DNA of 64,000 nt from an uncultured Dorea sp. (GTDB lineage Bacteria > Bacillota > Clostridia > Lachnospirales > Lachnospiraceae): positions 1 to 64,000 of the forward strand of contig CAJTVY010000016.1 of the NCBI GenBank assembly GCA_910579925.1, written 5' to 3'. The notes under the pieces are model-generated. The model saw only the letters and a list, made by a program, of their open reading frames with translations. It did no database searches and was not told the DNA's origin. Position numbers and translations under genes: made by a program. Position 1 is the stretch's first letter; each line of letters starts with the position of its first letter. Below are positions 34,726 through 42,715 of this stretch, piece by piece.

Positions 34726-37184
34726 TGAAGATGACAACGTTAGTCGCATACGACAATATGAAATACTATAAGAGCCGGAATATCCTGATTGGCATTGCCA
34801 TCATTCTGACAACCATGCTGTTACTGGTAATCCCAACGGTTGGGAGGGGGATGGTAGATCTCCAGTTTGCAGCGACGAACAAGATATATCCTTCCTGGCA
34901 TGCCCTTTACAGGGGCGTGAATGAAGAGACTGTACGCGGGCTTTCGGCCCATCATGATATTGCAAAGTACGGTCTTCGAAGCGATGCAGGGTATATGAGC
35001 CTCGAGGAGGCTTCGGTTGCCATGATGTTTGTGGATCAGACGGGGATGGAACTGTATCATTTAAAGCTTACCGATGGGAATTTACCCCGGCGGGAAGACG
35101 AGATTGTGGTCTCTGCCGGAATACTTAAGGAACTGGGACAGCCGGGGGACATTGGAGATATGATCACGGTTCCTTGTCAGATCTTCCGCAATGGAGAACT
35201 GGATCTGACGGAACAGAAAGTGTTTCAGATCTGCGGTTTTATAGAGGAAAGCGACAGTAACCGGGAACAGAGAGCCTATACGGCCCTGGTATCAGAAGCC
35301 TTTATCAAAAAAGAAGTACCGAAAGAAGAGATTTCCTATCGTTTCCTTCTTCAGATTCTGGACGAGGGGGAGCCTACCACGGTGGGAATCGAGGATCGGA
35401 TTCAGGAGATTGCCAGGCAGTTTCAGATTCCTGAAAATGAAATCAATATCAATACGGAGTATCTGGCGGCTAATTATGTAGATCCGGTTACGATTCCGGT
35501 TATTGTTCTGATTATGCTGATTATCGTGATTGCAGGTGTGATTACAATCTACAGTATCTATTATGTGTCCATGAATCAGAGGATTCAGGAGTTCGGAAAA
35601 CTCAAGGCGATTGGAGCTACAAAACGCCAGATCAGGCAGATTGTACTGCGGGAAGGACTTTGGGTGGCTGCTGCTGCGGTTCCGGCGGGACTTCTGATCG
35701 GCACGCTTGTGTCGAAAACGGTTATCTTCCTCTTTATCTGCGCCAACGACGGCCGCGGGGGATTTATGGAGGAAGTGAAAGAGGCGGCGCAAAGCGGCGA
35801 AGTGTCCTTGTATTACTGGTGGGCGTATCTTCTTGCGATTGCAGTCACCTTGTGTACCGTGTATCTTTCTCTGGTCAGTCCCATGCGTAAGGCGGCGAAG
35901 GTTTCCGAGGTGGAGGCTATGCGGGGCCAGGAAATGGGGAAGAAGACGAGGAGCAGGAGAAACGGGTATGAATTTATCACCATCGGACGGCTGACCAGAA
36001 GGAATCTCATGGACAATAAGAAGAAAAGTATTATCACCATTCTGGCTATGGCAGTGACAGGCGTCTTTCTGATGGTAGTTGCCACGGTTCTGTCCTGTGC
36101 CAATCCCAGGGAGAGTGCGAACAGTTCCCTGGTAGGACAGTATGAGATCTCGCCTGTAATCGAGGAGTCTAATCGGGAACACCCGGAACGGAAATGGACG
36201 GAGATTCAGAAGGATAATCCGTTGACTGAAACTTTGAAACAGCAGATCGAAGAGCTTCCAGGCGTAAAACGGGTGTCTGCGTTCACCGGTTTAAGAGTAA
36301 CGAGCGACATATTTATAGAAGATGATATCAATTGGATCAACGGAATTCCGGAAGAATATGCCAGGGAACTGGAAAAGGGAATTGTGAAGGGAAAGGCGAC
36401 TTACGAAGAATTAAAGTCTGGGGATAAGGTGATTCTGGCAAAAGCAATGCAGCACTGGTATCCGCAGCTCGACGTGGGGAGTAAGCTGAAACTGGTAGTT
36501 CACGACGGGGACCGCAGGTTCGAGAAAGAAGTGGAGGTTGCGGCAATCGGAGACTATGGAAGCGGCCTGACGAACTATTGCTATCTGATTATGGCGAAAG
36601 AAGCCGCAGACCGGCTGAGTGAGTATCATTCTGAATCCTATTTCCATGTGATTGCGGATCAGGATTATGACCAGACGCTTTTCGAGTCTCTGGAGCAGAT
36701 GGTCAAGGATTCAGGAAGGATTCAGATGAGGACATGGAAAGAAGAATATGAGACCTGGAGTGCGGGTATGGTCATGACCAGTGGGGCGGCCTATGCTTTC
36801 CTTGGGATTCTGGCGCTGATCAGCGTGATGAATCTGATTAATACCATGATTAACAGCGTACATGTGCGTAAGAAAGAGCTTGGCATGATGCAGGCCATTG
36901 GAATGTCTGATTCCCAGCTTATGAAAATGCTCCAGATGGAAGGGCTTTTCTACACGGCGGGGACGCTTCTGATCTCCGTGGGCTTTGGAAGCCTTGCCGG
37001 ATATCCCGTATTCCTGTACTCAAAGGCAAAGGGATTGTTTGAGATTACCACTTACCACTATCCTGCGGCAGCGGCAGTGATTGTGGCGGTGTCTCTTCTG
37101 ATGATTCAGCTTCTTCTGGCAGTGGGAATCGGAAAGTCTGTGCGGAAGGATTCGCTGATTGAACGGGTGCGTTTCAGTGAGTGA
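34725..37184 (+). CDS. FtsX-fold ABC permease
   Basis: 819 residues from ATG 34725, which overlaps the TGA of the ATPase gene. One N-terminal membrane segment, a large outer domain (about 45-255), a membrane trio (about 258-400), a further segment near 425, a second outer domain, and three C-terminal segments with an FtsX-like MNLINTMINSVHVRKKELGMMQAIGMSDSQ motif. The duplicated FtsX arrangement fits exporters for peptides and lipoproteins; antimicrobial-peptide resistance is likely given the two-component system in front. Confidence 0.88.
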   Translation: MKMTTLVAYDNMKYYKSRNILIGIAIILTTMLLLVIPTVGRGMVDLQFAATNKIYPSWHALYRGVNEETVRGLSAHHDIAKYGLRSDAGYMSLEEASVAMMFVDQTGMELYHLKLTDGNLPRREDEIVVSAGILKELGQPGDIGDMITVPCQIFRNGELDLTEQKVFQICGFIEESDSNREQRAYTALVSEAFIKKEVPKEEISYRFLLQILDEGEPTTVGIEDRIQEIARQFQIPENEININTEYLAANYVDPVTIPVIVLIMLIIVIAGVITIYSIYYVSMNQRIQEFGKLKAIGATKRQIRQIVLREGLWVAAAAVPAGLLIGTLVSKTVIFLFICANDGRGGFMEEVKEAAQSGEVSLYYWWAYLLAIAVTLCTVYLSLVSPMRKAAKVSEVEAMRGQEMGKKTRSRRNGYEFITIGRLTRRNLMDNKKKSIITILAMAVTGVFLMVVATVLSCANPRESANSSLVGQYEISPVIEESNREHPERKWTEIQKDNPLTETLKQQIEELPGVKRVSAFTGLRVTSDIFIEDDINWINGIPEEYARELEKGIVKGKATYEELKSGDKVILAKAMQHWYPQLDVGSKLKLVVHDGDRRFEKEVEVAAIGDYGSGLTNYCYLIMAKEAADRLSEYHSESYFHVIADQDYDQTLFESLEQMVKDSGRIQMRTWKEEYETWSAGMVMTSGAAYAFLGILALISVMNLINTMINSVHVRKKELGMMQAIGMSDSQLMKMLQMEGLFYTAGTLLISVGFGSLAGYPVFLYSKAKGLFEITTYHYPAAAAVIVAVSLLMIQLLLAVGIGKSVRKDSLIERVRFSE

Positions 37185-37186
37185 CG

Positions 37187-38230
37187 TTATCGGTTCTTCC
37201 GGTATCTCGAAGGCGTCGTACCGTACTTTTCTTTGAAAATCTTATAGAAGTATCCTTTATTATGATATCCCACAAGTTCTGAGATCTCCTCCACGCTCCG
37301 GCCGGAGGAGATCAGCATGTGTTCCGCCCTCTCAAGCCGGATCTGCTGGACGAAATCAGAATAGGTAAGCCCGGTTTTGCTCTTGATGATCCGGTTGAAA
37401 TAGTCTTCCTGGAAGTGAAATTTCCGGACCAGGTCCTGGATCGTAATCGTGGCATAATGGCGTTTAATGTAATCAGATATTTCCTCGAAAATGATCCAGT
37501 TCATGGTCTTTCTCTGCTCTTTAGAAAGAGAGAAGTCGTATTTTGTGCTGATGATCCGAAAGATGCGCAGCAGCAGCCCCTTGCAGATATAGTGAAAACC
37601 GATTTTACCCTCATACAGTTCTTCTAGCAGAAGGCACAGACACTGCTCCAGTTCTCTGGCTCCATCCGGGTCCGGGCCGGGCCGGAAGTGGAGGTATTGC
37701 TGAAGGTCCTTCTGCTTGAGAAGAGCAGATTGCAAAAAGGAGATAATCTTGTGGGCGGCCACGTTTTCGTCCATGATCTCCGCAAAGATATCGTTTGCAA
37801 TTCCAAGGAACAGGATGATGGCGGGCTGATTCATAAGATAGTCCTGGTGCAGACAGTTTTTGTCAATCAGACATAGATCGCCCTTGGAAAATACGATGTC
37901 GCGGCCCAGAATCCGCTGGCGGAATTCGCCTTCTACCACGTAAGCCAGTTCAATGTAATCGTGGGTATGAAGCTGGGTCTTCTCGCCGGAAGTAAAGGGA
38001 AGCCGGTAGCAGAAGTGTTCCGGCGCAGGGCAGAGGGTGGCGCATAAGGAAGCGCCGATATTCCAGCAAAGGGCGAAGATCCGCTCGTCTGGCGGAAGGG
38101 GATAAGTCTTGATTTCCTGGTCGGACCTTGAGTATTCCCGGCACACCAGGCGCGGGCCCAGCTTGTGATCCGGGGGCAGAAGGAGGTGTTGGGGTGCGGT
38201 GATGCAGCTGCATAATTCGGACAGTGTCAA
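37187..38230 (-). CDS. AraC-family regulator with cupin sensor domain
   Basis: 347 residues from TTG 38230, chosen because AAAGGAG is eight bases upstream; the reading frame is open further but has no site. N-terminal cupin-like domain (QLHTHDYIELAYVVEGEFRQRI ... FSKGDLCLIDKNCLHQD) and C-terminal pair of helix-turn-helix motifs (ITIQDLVRKFHFQEDYFNRIIKSKTGLTYSDFVQQIRLERAEHML; YHNKGYFYKIFKEKYGTTPSRYR). It follows the ECF S-component gene by 16 bases on the same strand, so it is likely part of the cobalamin-riboswitch transcript. Effector and targets unknown. Confidence 0.85.
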   Translation of the reverse strand: MTLSELCSCITAPQHLLLPPDHKLGPRLVCREYSRSDQEIKTYPLPPDERIFALCWNIGASLCATLCPAPEHFCYRLPFTSGEKTQLHTHDYIELAYVVEGEFRQRILGRDIVFSKGDLCLIDKNCLHQDYLMNQPAIILFLGIANDIFAEIMDENVAAHKIISFLQSALLKQKDLQQYLHFRPGPDPDGARELEQCLCLLLEELYEGKIGFHYICKGLLLRIFRIISTKYDFSLSKEQRKTMNWIIFEEISDYIKRHYATITIQDLVRKFHFQEDYFNRIIKSKTGLTYSDFVQQIRLERAEHMLISSGRSVEEISELVGYHNKGYFYKIFKEKYGTTPSRYRKNR

Positions 38231-38246
38231 AGCATGTTCTCCTTTC

Positions 38247-38762
38247 TTACAGGGTGCACAGTTTTCCAAGCAGTGAACGCACAGGGCGGTAGCATACCAG
38301 TGATACGGCGATATTTCCTGCGCAGTGGAGCAGATCGAAGGGGATGCCGGATACCCAGTAGGAAAAACCGGCGGCCCATCCCCCGGCAAAGAAGTAGGGG
38401 ATGGAATACAGGAAACCGAAAGAAAGCCCGTATAAGCCGAGAATGGCGCTGGTTGTCATGACTGATGTCTGCGGCTTTCCGGTTAACAGGACAATCAGCG
38501 CCAGAATGCTCCATATGTACAGATAGCCGAACCACCAGAGACCGAAGCCGTAGATACATCCCTCCAGGAGAACGAATACATAGATGATAAAGAATGTCTT
38601 TCGACGGTAAATCTGCGTGTAAATATATATAAGAAGAGAAACAATCTCTATATTGGGCAGATAGGACATACCGACCTGGCCGATAAGCAGGATTGCACTG
38701 AGACTTGCCATACCTGCCAGTTCTTTTGTATTGATTTTATCCATTGTTTTTCTCGTTTCCAT
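38247..38762 (-). CDS. ECF transporter S component (probable corrinoid-related)
   Basis: 171 residues with five or six hydrophobic segments. ELAGMASLSAILLIGQVGMSYLPNIEIVSLLIYIYTQIYRRKTFFIIYVFV is the N-terminal layout of ECF S components, small membrane proteins that bind a vitamin and dock on a shared ECF energising module. The cobalamin riboswitch and the DUF4430 gene in front suggest the substrate is cobalamin or a precursor. GGAAGGG precedes the ATG. No EcfA/EcfT genes are here; the group II arrangement uses modules encoded elsewhere. Confidence 0.75.
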   Translation of the reverse strand: METRKTMDKINTKELAGMASLSAILLIGQVGMSYLPNIEIVSLLIYIYTQIYRRKTFFIIYVFVLLEGCIYGFGLWWFGYLYIWSILALIVLLTGKPQTSVMTTSAILGLYGLSFGFLYSIPYFFAGGWAAGFSYWVSGIPFDLLHCAGNIAVSLVCYRPVRSLLGKLCTL

Positions 38763-38790
38763 GTGTCAGCCCTTCCGAATCATTAAGGAT

Positions 38791-39204
38791 TTAGTAGCCT
38801 TCTGTCAGAGTCAGTTCAAATTGATCTCCGTCTTCGATGGGAGTCTGGTCGGCAGAGGTATTCAAAGATTCCCCGTCTTTGGTGATACACCACCATTGTT
38901 CTTTGGTATCGTCGGCTGTCTCGCCGTCTACAGAGGTGATGAACATTCCGAACTCGCCTTCTGTCCCCTCCACCAGCTTTTCTGCCTTTAATACATCGCC
39001 CAGGTAAGCTTCATCTGTCTGGCAGACGAAGTCTTTGGAGGATTCATCGGCATGTACGACGGTTACGGTGATCTCTTTTTCCCCGGTTTGTCCCTTGGGC
39101 ATCAATACTTTGTAGATGCAGAACATGGCGACTGCGGCGATGATCAGAGCCGCAATGAGAATCAGCGCTTTCTTGTTGAATTGTTTCTGGTTGTTCTGTT
39201 CCAT
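38791..39204 (-). CDS. Membrane-anchored DUF4430 (transcobalamin-like) protein
   Basis: 137 residues from ATG 39204, with AAAGGA upstream. A membrane anchor occupies residues 13-35 (ALILIAALIIAAVAMFCIYKVL) and the outer domain (EITVTVVHADESSKDFVCQTDEAYLGDVLKAEKLVEGTEGEFGMFITSVDG ... EQWWCITKDGESL) is of the DUF4430 type, related to the C-terminal domain of animal transcobalamin/intrinsic factor. It is the first gene after the cobalamin riboswitch, so it may hold corrinoid at the cell surface for the S component encoded next. The binding role is inference. Confidence 0.8.
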   Translation of the reverse strand: MEQNNQKQFNKKALILIAALIIAAVAMFCIYKVLMPKGQTGEKEITVTVVHADESSKDFVCQTDEAYLGDVLKAEKLVEGTEGEFGMFITSVDGETADDTKEQWWCITKDGESLNTSADQTPIEDGDQFELTLTEGY

Positions 39205-39262
39205 TTCTTTTGTTCCTTTCTTCTGTCTAAGTCTAAATATCATTGTAAGATTTCCAAAGAAA

Positions 39263-39291
39263 CAAAAAAGTTTGCCTGTTTCAGCAAACTT
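39263..39291 (-). terminator. Riboswitch expression-platform terminator
   Basis: On the minus strand AAGTTTGC (39291-39284) pairs with GCAAACTT (39276-39269), followed by a run of T (39268-39263). It lies between the cobalamin aptamer and the DUF4430 gene, 59 bases ahead of its start. Confidence 0.85.
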
Positions 39292-39308
39292 CCCTCTTAA
39301 GCGTGTAT

Positions 39309-39354
39309 TAGTGTGCTGACACATTTACATTTCGCTAAATGTGTCAGTACACTA
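39309..39354. repeat. REP-like hairpin inside the riboswitch leader
   Basis: TAGTGTGCTGACACATTTA at 39309-39327 and its complement at 39336-39354 differ at one position. The unit closely matches the hairpins at 10761-10970. It lies between the cobalamin aptamer and its terminator, so it appears to be a repeat inserted in the leader. Confidence 0.7.
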
Positions 39355-39365
39355 GAGATAGAATG

Positions 39366-39492
39366 TTTTGCTTTGGATGGAAGCCCCATTCTACATATAA
39401 GCAGGTAATCTGGCTTCGGGTATGTATAAACCCTCACAGTGACCTCATCGCTCAGGATTTTCACCTGATTCCCACTGCATATATGCGTAGAT
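39366..39492 (-). promoter_or_regulatory. Cobalamin riboswitch aptamer
   Basis: Read on the minus strand it holds the conserved blocks in order: GTGGGAATCAGGTGAAAATC, then CACTGTGAGGG, then GAAGCCAGATTACCTGC. A TATAAT -10 hexamer is at 39503-39498 (minus), giving a start near 39491. The block that normally reads CCCGC is AGGTC here, so it is a somewhat divergent member. It should shut off the DUF4430-ECF-AraC operon when cobalamin is plentiful. Confidence 0.88.
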
Positions 39493-39579
39493 TTTCTATT
39501 ATAGCACAATGATATGCGATAGAACTATAAGTTCTAACAGCAATCATACAATAAAAAGTCCTGTTATTCAAGATGTTTT

Positions 39580-40908
39580 TTAAGCGGCCCCGTATTTCCG
39601 GTAAATCAGATAGGACAGCCCTGCCGCAGCAAATTCTGTGAAGCAGAAGGCGTACCATACGCCATTTGCGCCGAACGGCCGGCTGAAAAGCCAGGCGGCC
39701 GGCATAATCAGCACGACATACCGCAAAAGCGAGATGCACAGGGAGGGAGTTCCTTTCCCCAATCCTTCCAAAGCCCCGGAACAGGTGACGGACACTGCCG
39801 ATACGATGAATCCAAGACTGATGATATGAAGGGCTGTCACTCCAATCTCAATCGTCTGTGCATTGGAAGTGAACAGACCGATCAGCTGCGCCGGAATCAG
39901 CCAGGACAGGATTGTACCCACGCACATGACGCCCATGGTAAGGATTAGCGTTGTGCCAAAAATTTTCCGCACACGTTCCTTTTCTCCTGCGCCGTAATTG
40001 TAGCCCATCAGAGGACGGATTCCCTGGATGATTCCGTTTGCCGTCAGATAGATGAAGGTCTGCAGCTTATAATAGGCGCCGAGCACCAGGACGTATGTTT
40101 CGGAAAATGCGGCAAGAATCCCGTTGAGAACGGAAATCAGAAGGGATGGGAGTGCAAGGCTTAAGGTTGCCGAGAGTCCCACGGAATATAATTTCATTGC
40201 CACATTTTTTTCCGGTTTCAGATAGGAGCGTTTTATTTTTACCGGAAGCGGATCTGTCCGGCAGAAAACCAGGTACGCAAAAAGGGTAAGTACCTGGCCG
40301 ATTCCGGTGGCATATGCGGCGCCGGCGATTCCCATGGCGGGAAAGAACCCGATTCCAAAGATCATCAGGGGGTCCAGAATGATATTTGCGACGAATCCGC
40401 ACATCATACAGAACATGGAAACCTTCATCTTTCCCACTGCCTGGAAGAGTTTTTCATATACCAGTGTCAGGGCGATGACCGGAGAAAATAAAAACGCGCG
40501 GTATGAATAGCCAAGGGCCATCTGGATTACCGTATCATCTGAAGAAAACATCCGAAGAAAGGGCGGCATGATGGCAATACAAAGGGCGGATAACAGGATT
40601 CCGTGGAGAAGGTTCAGAGACCATCCCTGGGAGGCGGATTTGTCGGCAAGTACCTGGTCGCCGGCTCCAAGGAAATAAGCCACGCCTGCGTTAATTCCGA
40701 TGGCGAAGCCAATGGCAATGGCGTTGATCATGTTCTGGATCGGGAAGACCAGAGCCAGTGCGGTCATGGCGTCTTCGCTTAGTTTTGCCACAAAATAGCT
40801 GTCCACGATGTTGTACAGGGAATTGACTGCCATGGAGAGGACCATAGGCAGGGACATGGACAGGACGAGGGGCAGGATCTTCTTTTCTTTCATAAATGTC
40901 TGTTCCAT
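39580..40908 (-). CDS. MATE-family multidrug efflux transporter
   Basis: 442 residues with twelve hydrophobic segments in two halves; the family openings are visible (LPLVLSMSLPMVLSMAVNSLYNIVDSYFVAKL at the start of the first half and ILSWLIPAQLIGLFTS in the second). Such pumps expel drugs or toxic metabolites with Na+ or H+ exchange. GGAGGT lies upstream of the ATG. A 17-codon leader frame and a terminator stand between its promoter and start codon, pointing to attenuation control. Confidence 0.9.
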   Translation of the reverse strand: MEQTFMKEKKILPLVLSMSLPMVLSMAVNSLYNIVDSYFVAKLSEDAMTALALVFPIQNMINAIAIGFAIGINAGVAYFLGAGDQVLADKSASQGWSLNLLHGILLSALCIAIMPPFLRMFSSDDTVIQMALGYSYRAFLFSPVIALTLVYEKLFQAVGKMKVSMFCMMCGFVANIILDPLMIFGIGFFPAMGIAGAAYATGIGQVLTLFAYLVFCRTDPLPVKIKRSYLKPEKNVAMKLYSVGLSATLSLALPSLLISVLNGILAAFSETYVLVLGAYYKLQTFIYLTANGIIQGIRPLMGYNYGAGEKERVRKIFGTTLILTMGVMCVGTILSWLIPAQLIGLFTSNAQTIEIGVTALHIISLGFIVSAVSVTCSGALEGLGKGTPSLCISLLRYVVLIMPAAWLFSRPFGANGVWYAFCFTEFAAAGLSYLIYRKYGAA

Positions 40909-40926
40909 AATTTACCTCCATTTCAA

Positions 40927-40967
40927 CAAAAAAATGCCACACAAGAACTATACAGTCGTTGTGTGGC
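40927..40967 (-). terminator. Attenuator terminator ahead of the MATE gene
   Basis: On the minus strand GCCACACAA (40967-40959) pairs with TTGTGTGGC (40944-40936), followed by seven T (40934-40928). The stop codon of the leader frame is in the loop and the last codons occupy the left arm. Confidence 0.85.
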
Positions 40968-41001
40968 GAAAAAAGATTTCTCTTGAAAAATCCACTCCCA
41001 T
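40948..41001 (-). CDS. 17-residue leader peptide of the MATE attenuator
   Basis: ATG at 41001 to TAG at 40948: MGVDFSREIFFRHTTTV. Codons 12-17 (CGC CAC ACA ACG ACT GTA) and the stop run through the left arm and loop of the terminator. A promoter with TTGACA and CATACT just upstream puts the transcript start about nine bases before the ATG, with no ribosome site, so translation may be near-leaderless. A ribosome slowed on this frame, for example by an antibiotic, would keep the terminator from forming and let transcription reach the pump gene. The gene structure is seen; the mechanism is inferred by analogy with known drug-resistance leaders. Confidence 0.65.
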   Translation of the reverse strand: MGVDFSREIFFRHTTTV

Positions 41002-41016
41002 ATCGGGTTTGATATT

Positions 41017-41045
41017 AGTATGTCATATGACCGGCGGGATGTCAA
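41017..41045 (-). promoter_or_regulatory. Promoter of the MATE leader
   Basis: On the minus strand TTGACA (41045-41040) and CATACT (41022-41017) with a 17-base spacer. Predicted start at about 41010. Confidence 0.7.
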
Positions 41046-41120
41046 TCACTTTTTATTTAGAAATTTTATATATTAAGTCGGAATAGGTAACTTTTTCTTC
41101 GAACAGGCAGAGTTATGAAC

Positions 41121-41150
41121 TTGTGAAGAATCCCTGTATTTCCCTATAAT
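41121..41150 (+). promoter_or_regulatory. Promoter of the araABD operon
   Basis: TTGTGA at 41121-41126 and TATAAT at 41145-41150 with an 18-base spacer, 53 bases before the araA start. I see no TTAAACG-type operator here, unlike the ABC importer promoter. Confidence 0.6.
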
Positions 41151-41202
41151 AACACCAGGAAAACACATTCAGATCTATTTTCAAGAAAGTGAGGAACGCA
41201 AT

Positions 41203-42702
41203 ATGTTAAAATCAAAAACGTACCAGTTCTGGTTCTGTACCGGTTCACAGGATTTATACGGGGACAGGTGTCTGGCGCATGTGGCAGAACATTCACAGAA
41301 GATTGTAGAGGCATTGAACGCATCCGGCAATCTTCCATATGAAGTAGTATGGAAACCGACGCTTATTACCAATGAACTGATCAGAAAGACCTTAAACGAG
41401 GCGAATACAGACGAAAACTGTGCCGGTGTGATTACCTGGATGCATACCTTCTCTCCGGCAAAATCCTGGATTCTGGGACTGCAGGAATATCGAAAGCCCC
41501 TGCTTCATTTCCATACACAGTTCAACCGTGAGATTCCATACGACACGATTGACATGGATTTTATGAATGAGAACCAGGCGGCTCACGGGGACAGAGAGTA
41601 CGGCCACATCTTCAGCCGGCTCGGTATGGAGCGTAAGGTCGTCATGGGATACTGGGAGGATGCAGACGTTCAGAAGAAGATCGGTTCCTTTATGCGCACG
41701 GCGGTCGGCGTGATTGAGAGCAGCCACATCTGCGTCATGAGAATTGCCGACAATATGCGGAACGTTGCCGTTACCGAAGGCGACAAGGTGGAGGCACAGA
41801 TCAAGTTCGGATGGGAGATCGACGCATACCCGGTAAATGAAATCGCCGCAGAAGTAGAGGCTGTTTCGAAAGGAGATATTGACGCGCTGGTTGAAGAATA
41901 TTATGATAAATATGAGATACTTCTGGAAGGAAGAGATGAGAAGGAATTCCGGGAGCATGTAGCGGTACAGGCGGGAATTGAGATTGGATTTGAGCGGTTC
42001 CTGGAAGCGAAGAATTACCAGGCAATCGTGACGCATTTCGGGGATTTGGGAAGCTTAAAGCAACTGCCGGGCCTGGCAATCCAGAGGCTGATGGAGAAAG
42101 GATACGGGTTTGCCGGAGAAGGAGACTGGAAGACGGCTTCCATGGTACGCCTCATGAAGATTATGACCCAGGGCATGAAGGATGCAAAGGGAACTTCATT
42201 TATGGAGGATTATACTTATAATCTGGCACCGGGGAAAGAAGGAATTCTGCAGGCCCATATGCTTGAGGTATGCCCCACCGTTGCAGACGGCAGAATCAGC
42301 ATCAAGGAACAGCCCCTTTCTATGGGAGACCGGGAAGATCCGGCGAGACTGGTATTTACGTCTAAGACGGGGCCGGCGATTGCGGTTTCGCTCATTGATC
42401 TTGGGGACCGGTTCCGCCTGATCATTAATGACGTTGAGTGTAAGAAGGTGGAGAAGCCTATGCCTAAGCTTCCGGTTGCGACTGCGTTCTGGACGCCAAA
42501 GCCGAATCTCAAGACCGGAGCAGAGGCCTGGATTCTTGCAGGCGGCGCCCACCATACCGCTTTCTCTTATGATCTGACTTCCGAGCAGATGGGTGACTGG
42601 GCGGCCTGCATGGGTATTGAGGCCGTCTATATTGACAAGGATACGACAATCCGCCAGTTTAAGAACGAACTGCTGTGGAACAGTGTCGCATATCGCAAGT
42701 AG
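41203..42702 (+). CDS. araA: L-arabinose isomerase
   Basis: 499 residues, the usual length. Converts L-arabinose to L-ribulose in the cytoplasm with a divalent metal. Recognised family blocks: [14 protein letters not shown] near the N terminus, [13 protein letters not shown] near 80, [36 protein letters not shown] near 105-140 and the C-terminal [20 protein letters not shown] precedes the ATG. First gene of araA-kinase-araD. Confidence 0.97.
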   Translation: MLKSKTYQFWFCTGSQDLYGDRCLAHVAEHSQKIVEALNASGNLPYEVVWKPTLITNELIRKTLNEANTDENCAGVITWMHTFSPAKSWILGLQEYRKPLLHFHTQFNREIPYDTIDMDFMNENQAAHGDREYGHIFSRLGMERKVVMGYWEDADVQKKIGSFMRTAVGVIESSHICVMRIADNMRNVAVTEGDKVEAQIKFGWEIDAYPVNEIAAEVEAVSKGDIDALVEEYYDKYEILLEGRDEKEFREHVAVQAGIEIGFERFLEAKNYQAIVTHFGDLGSLKQLPGLAIQRLMEKGYGFAGEGDWKTASMVRLMKIMTQGMKDAKGTSFMEDYTYNLAPGKEGILQAHMLEVCPTVADGRISIKEQPLSMGDREDPARLVFTSKTGPAIAVSLIDLGDRFRLIINDVECKKVEKPMPKLPVATAFWTPKPNLKTGAEAWILAGGAHHTAFSYDLTSEQMGDWAACMGIEAVYIDKDTTIRQFKNELLWNSVAYRK

Positions 42703-42715
42703 GAGGAGAAGCAAC

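Noticed and set aside
35292..36182. Minus-strand open frame of 296 codons opposite the FtsX-type permease
   Set aside because: Antisense shadow; the permease reading is clear.
40808..41086. Plus-strand open frame of 92 codons across the MATE start and leader
   Set aside because: No ribosome site; antisense to the MATE leader, whose promoter, leader frame and terminator explain the region.
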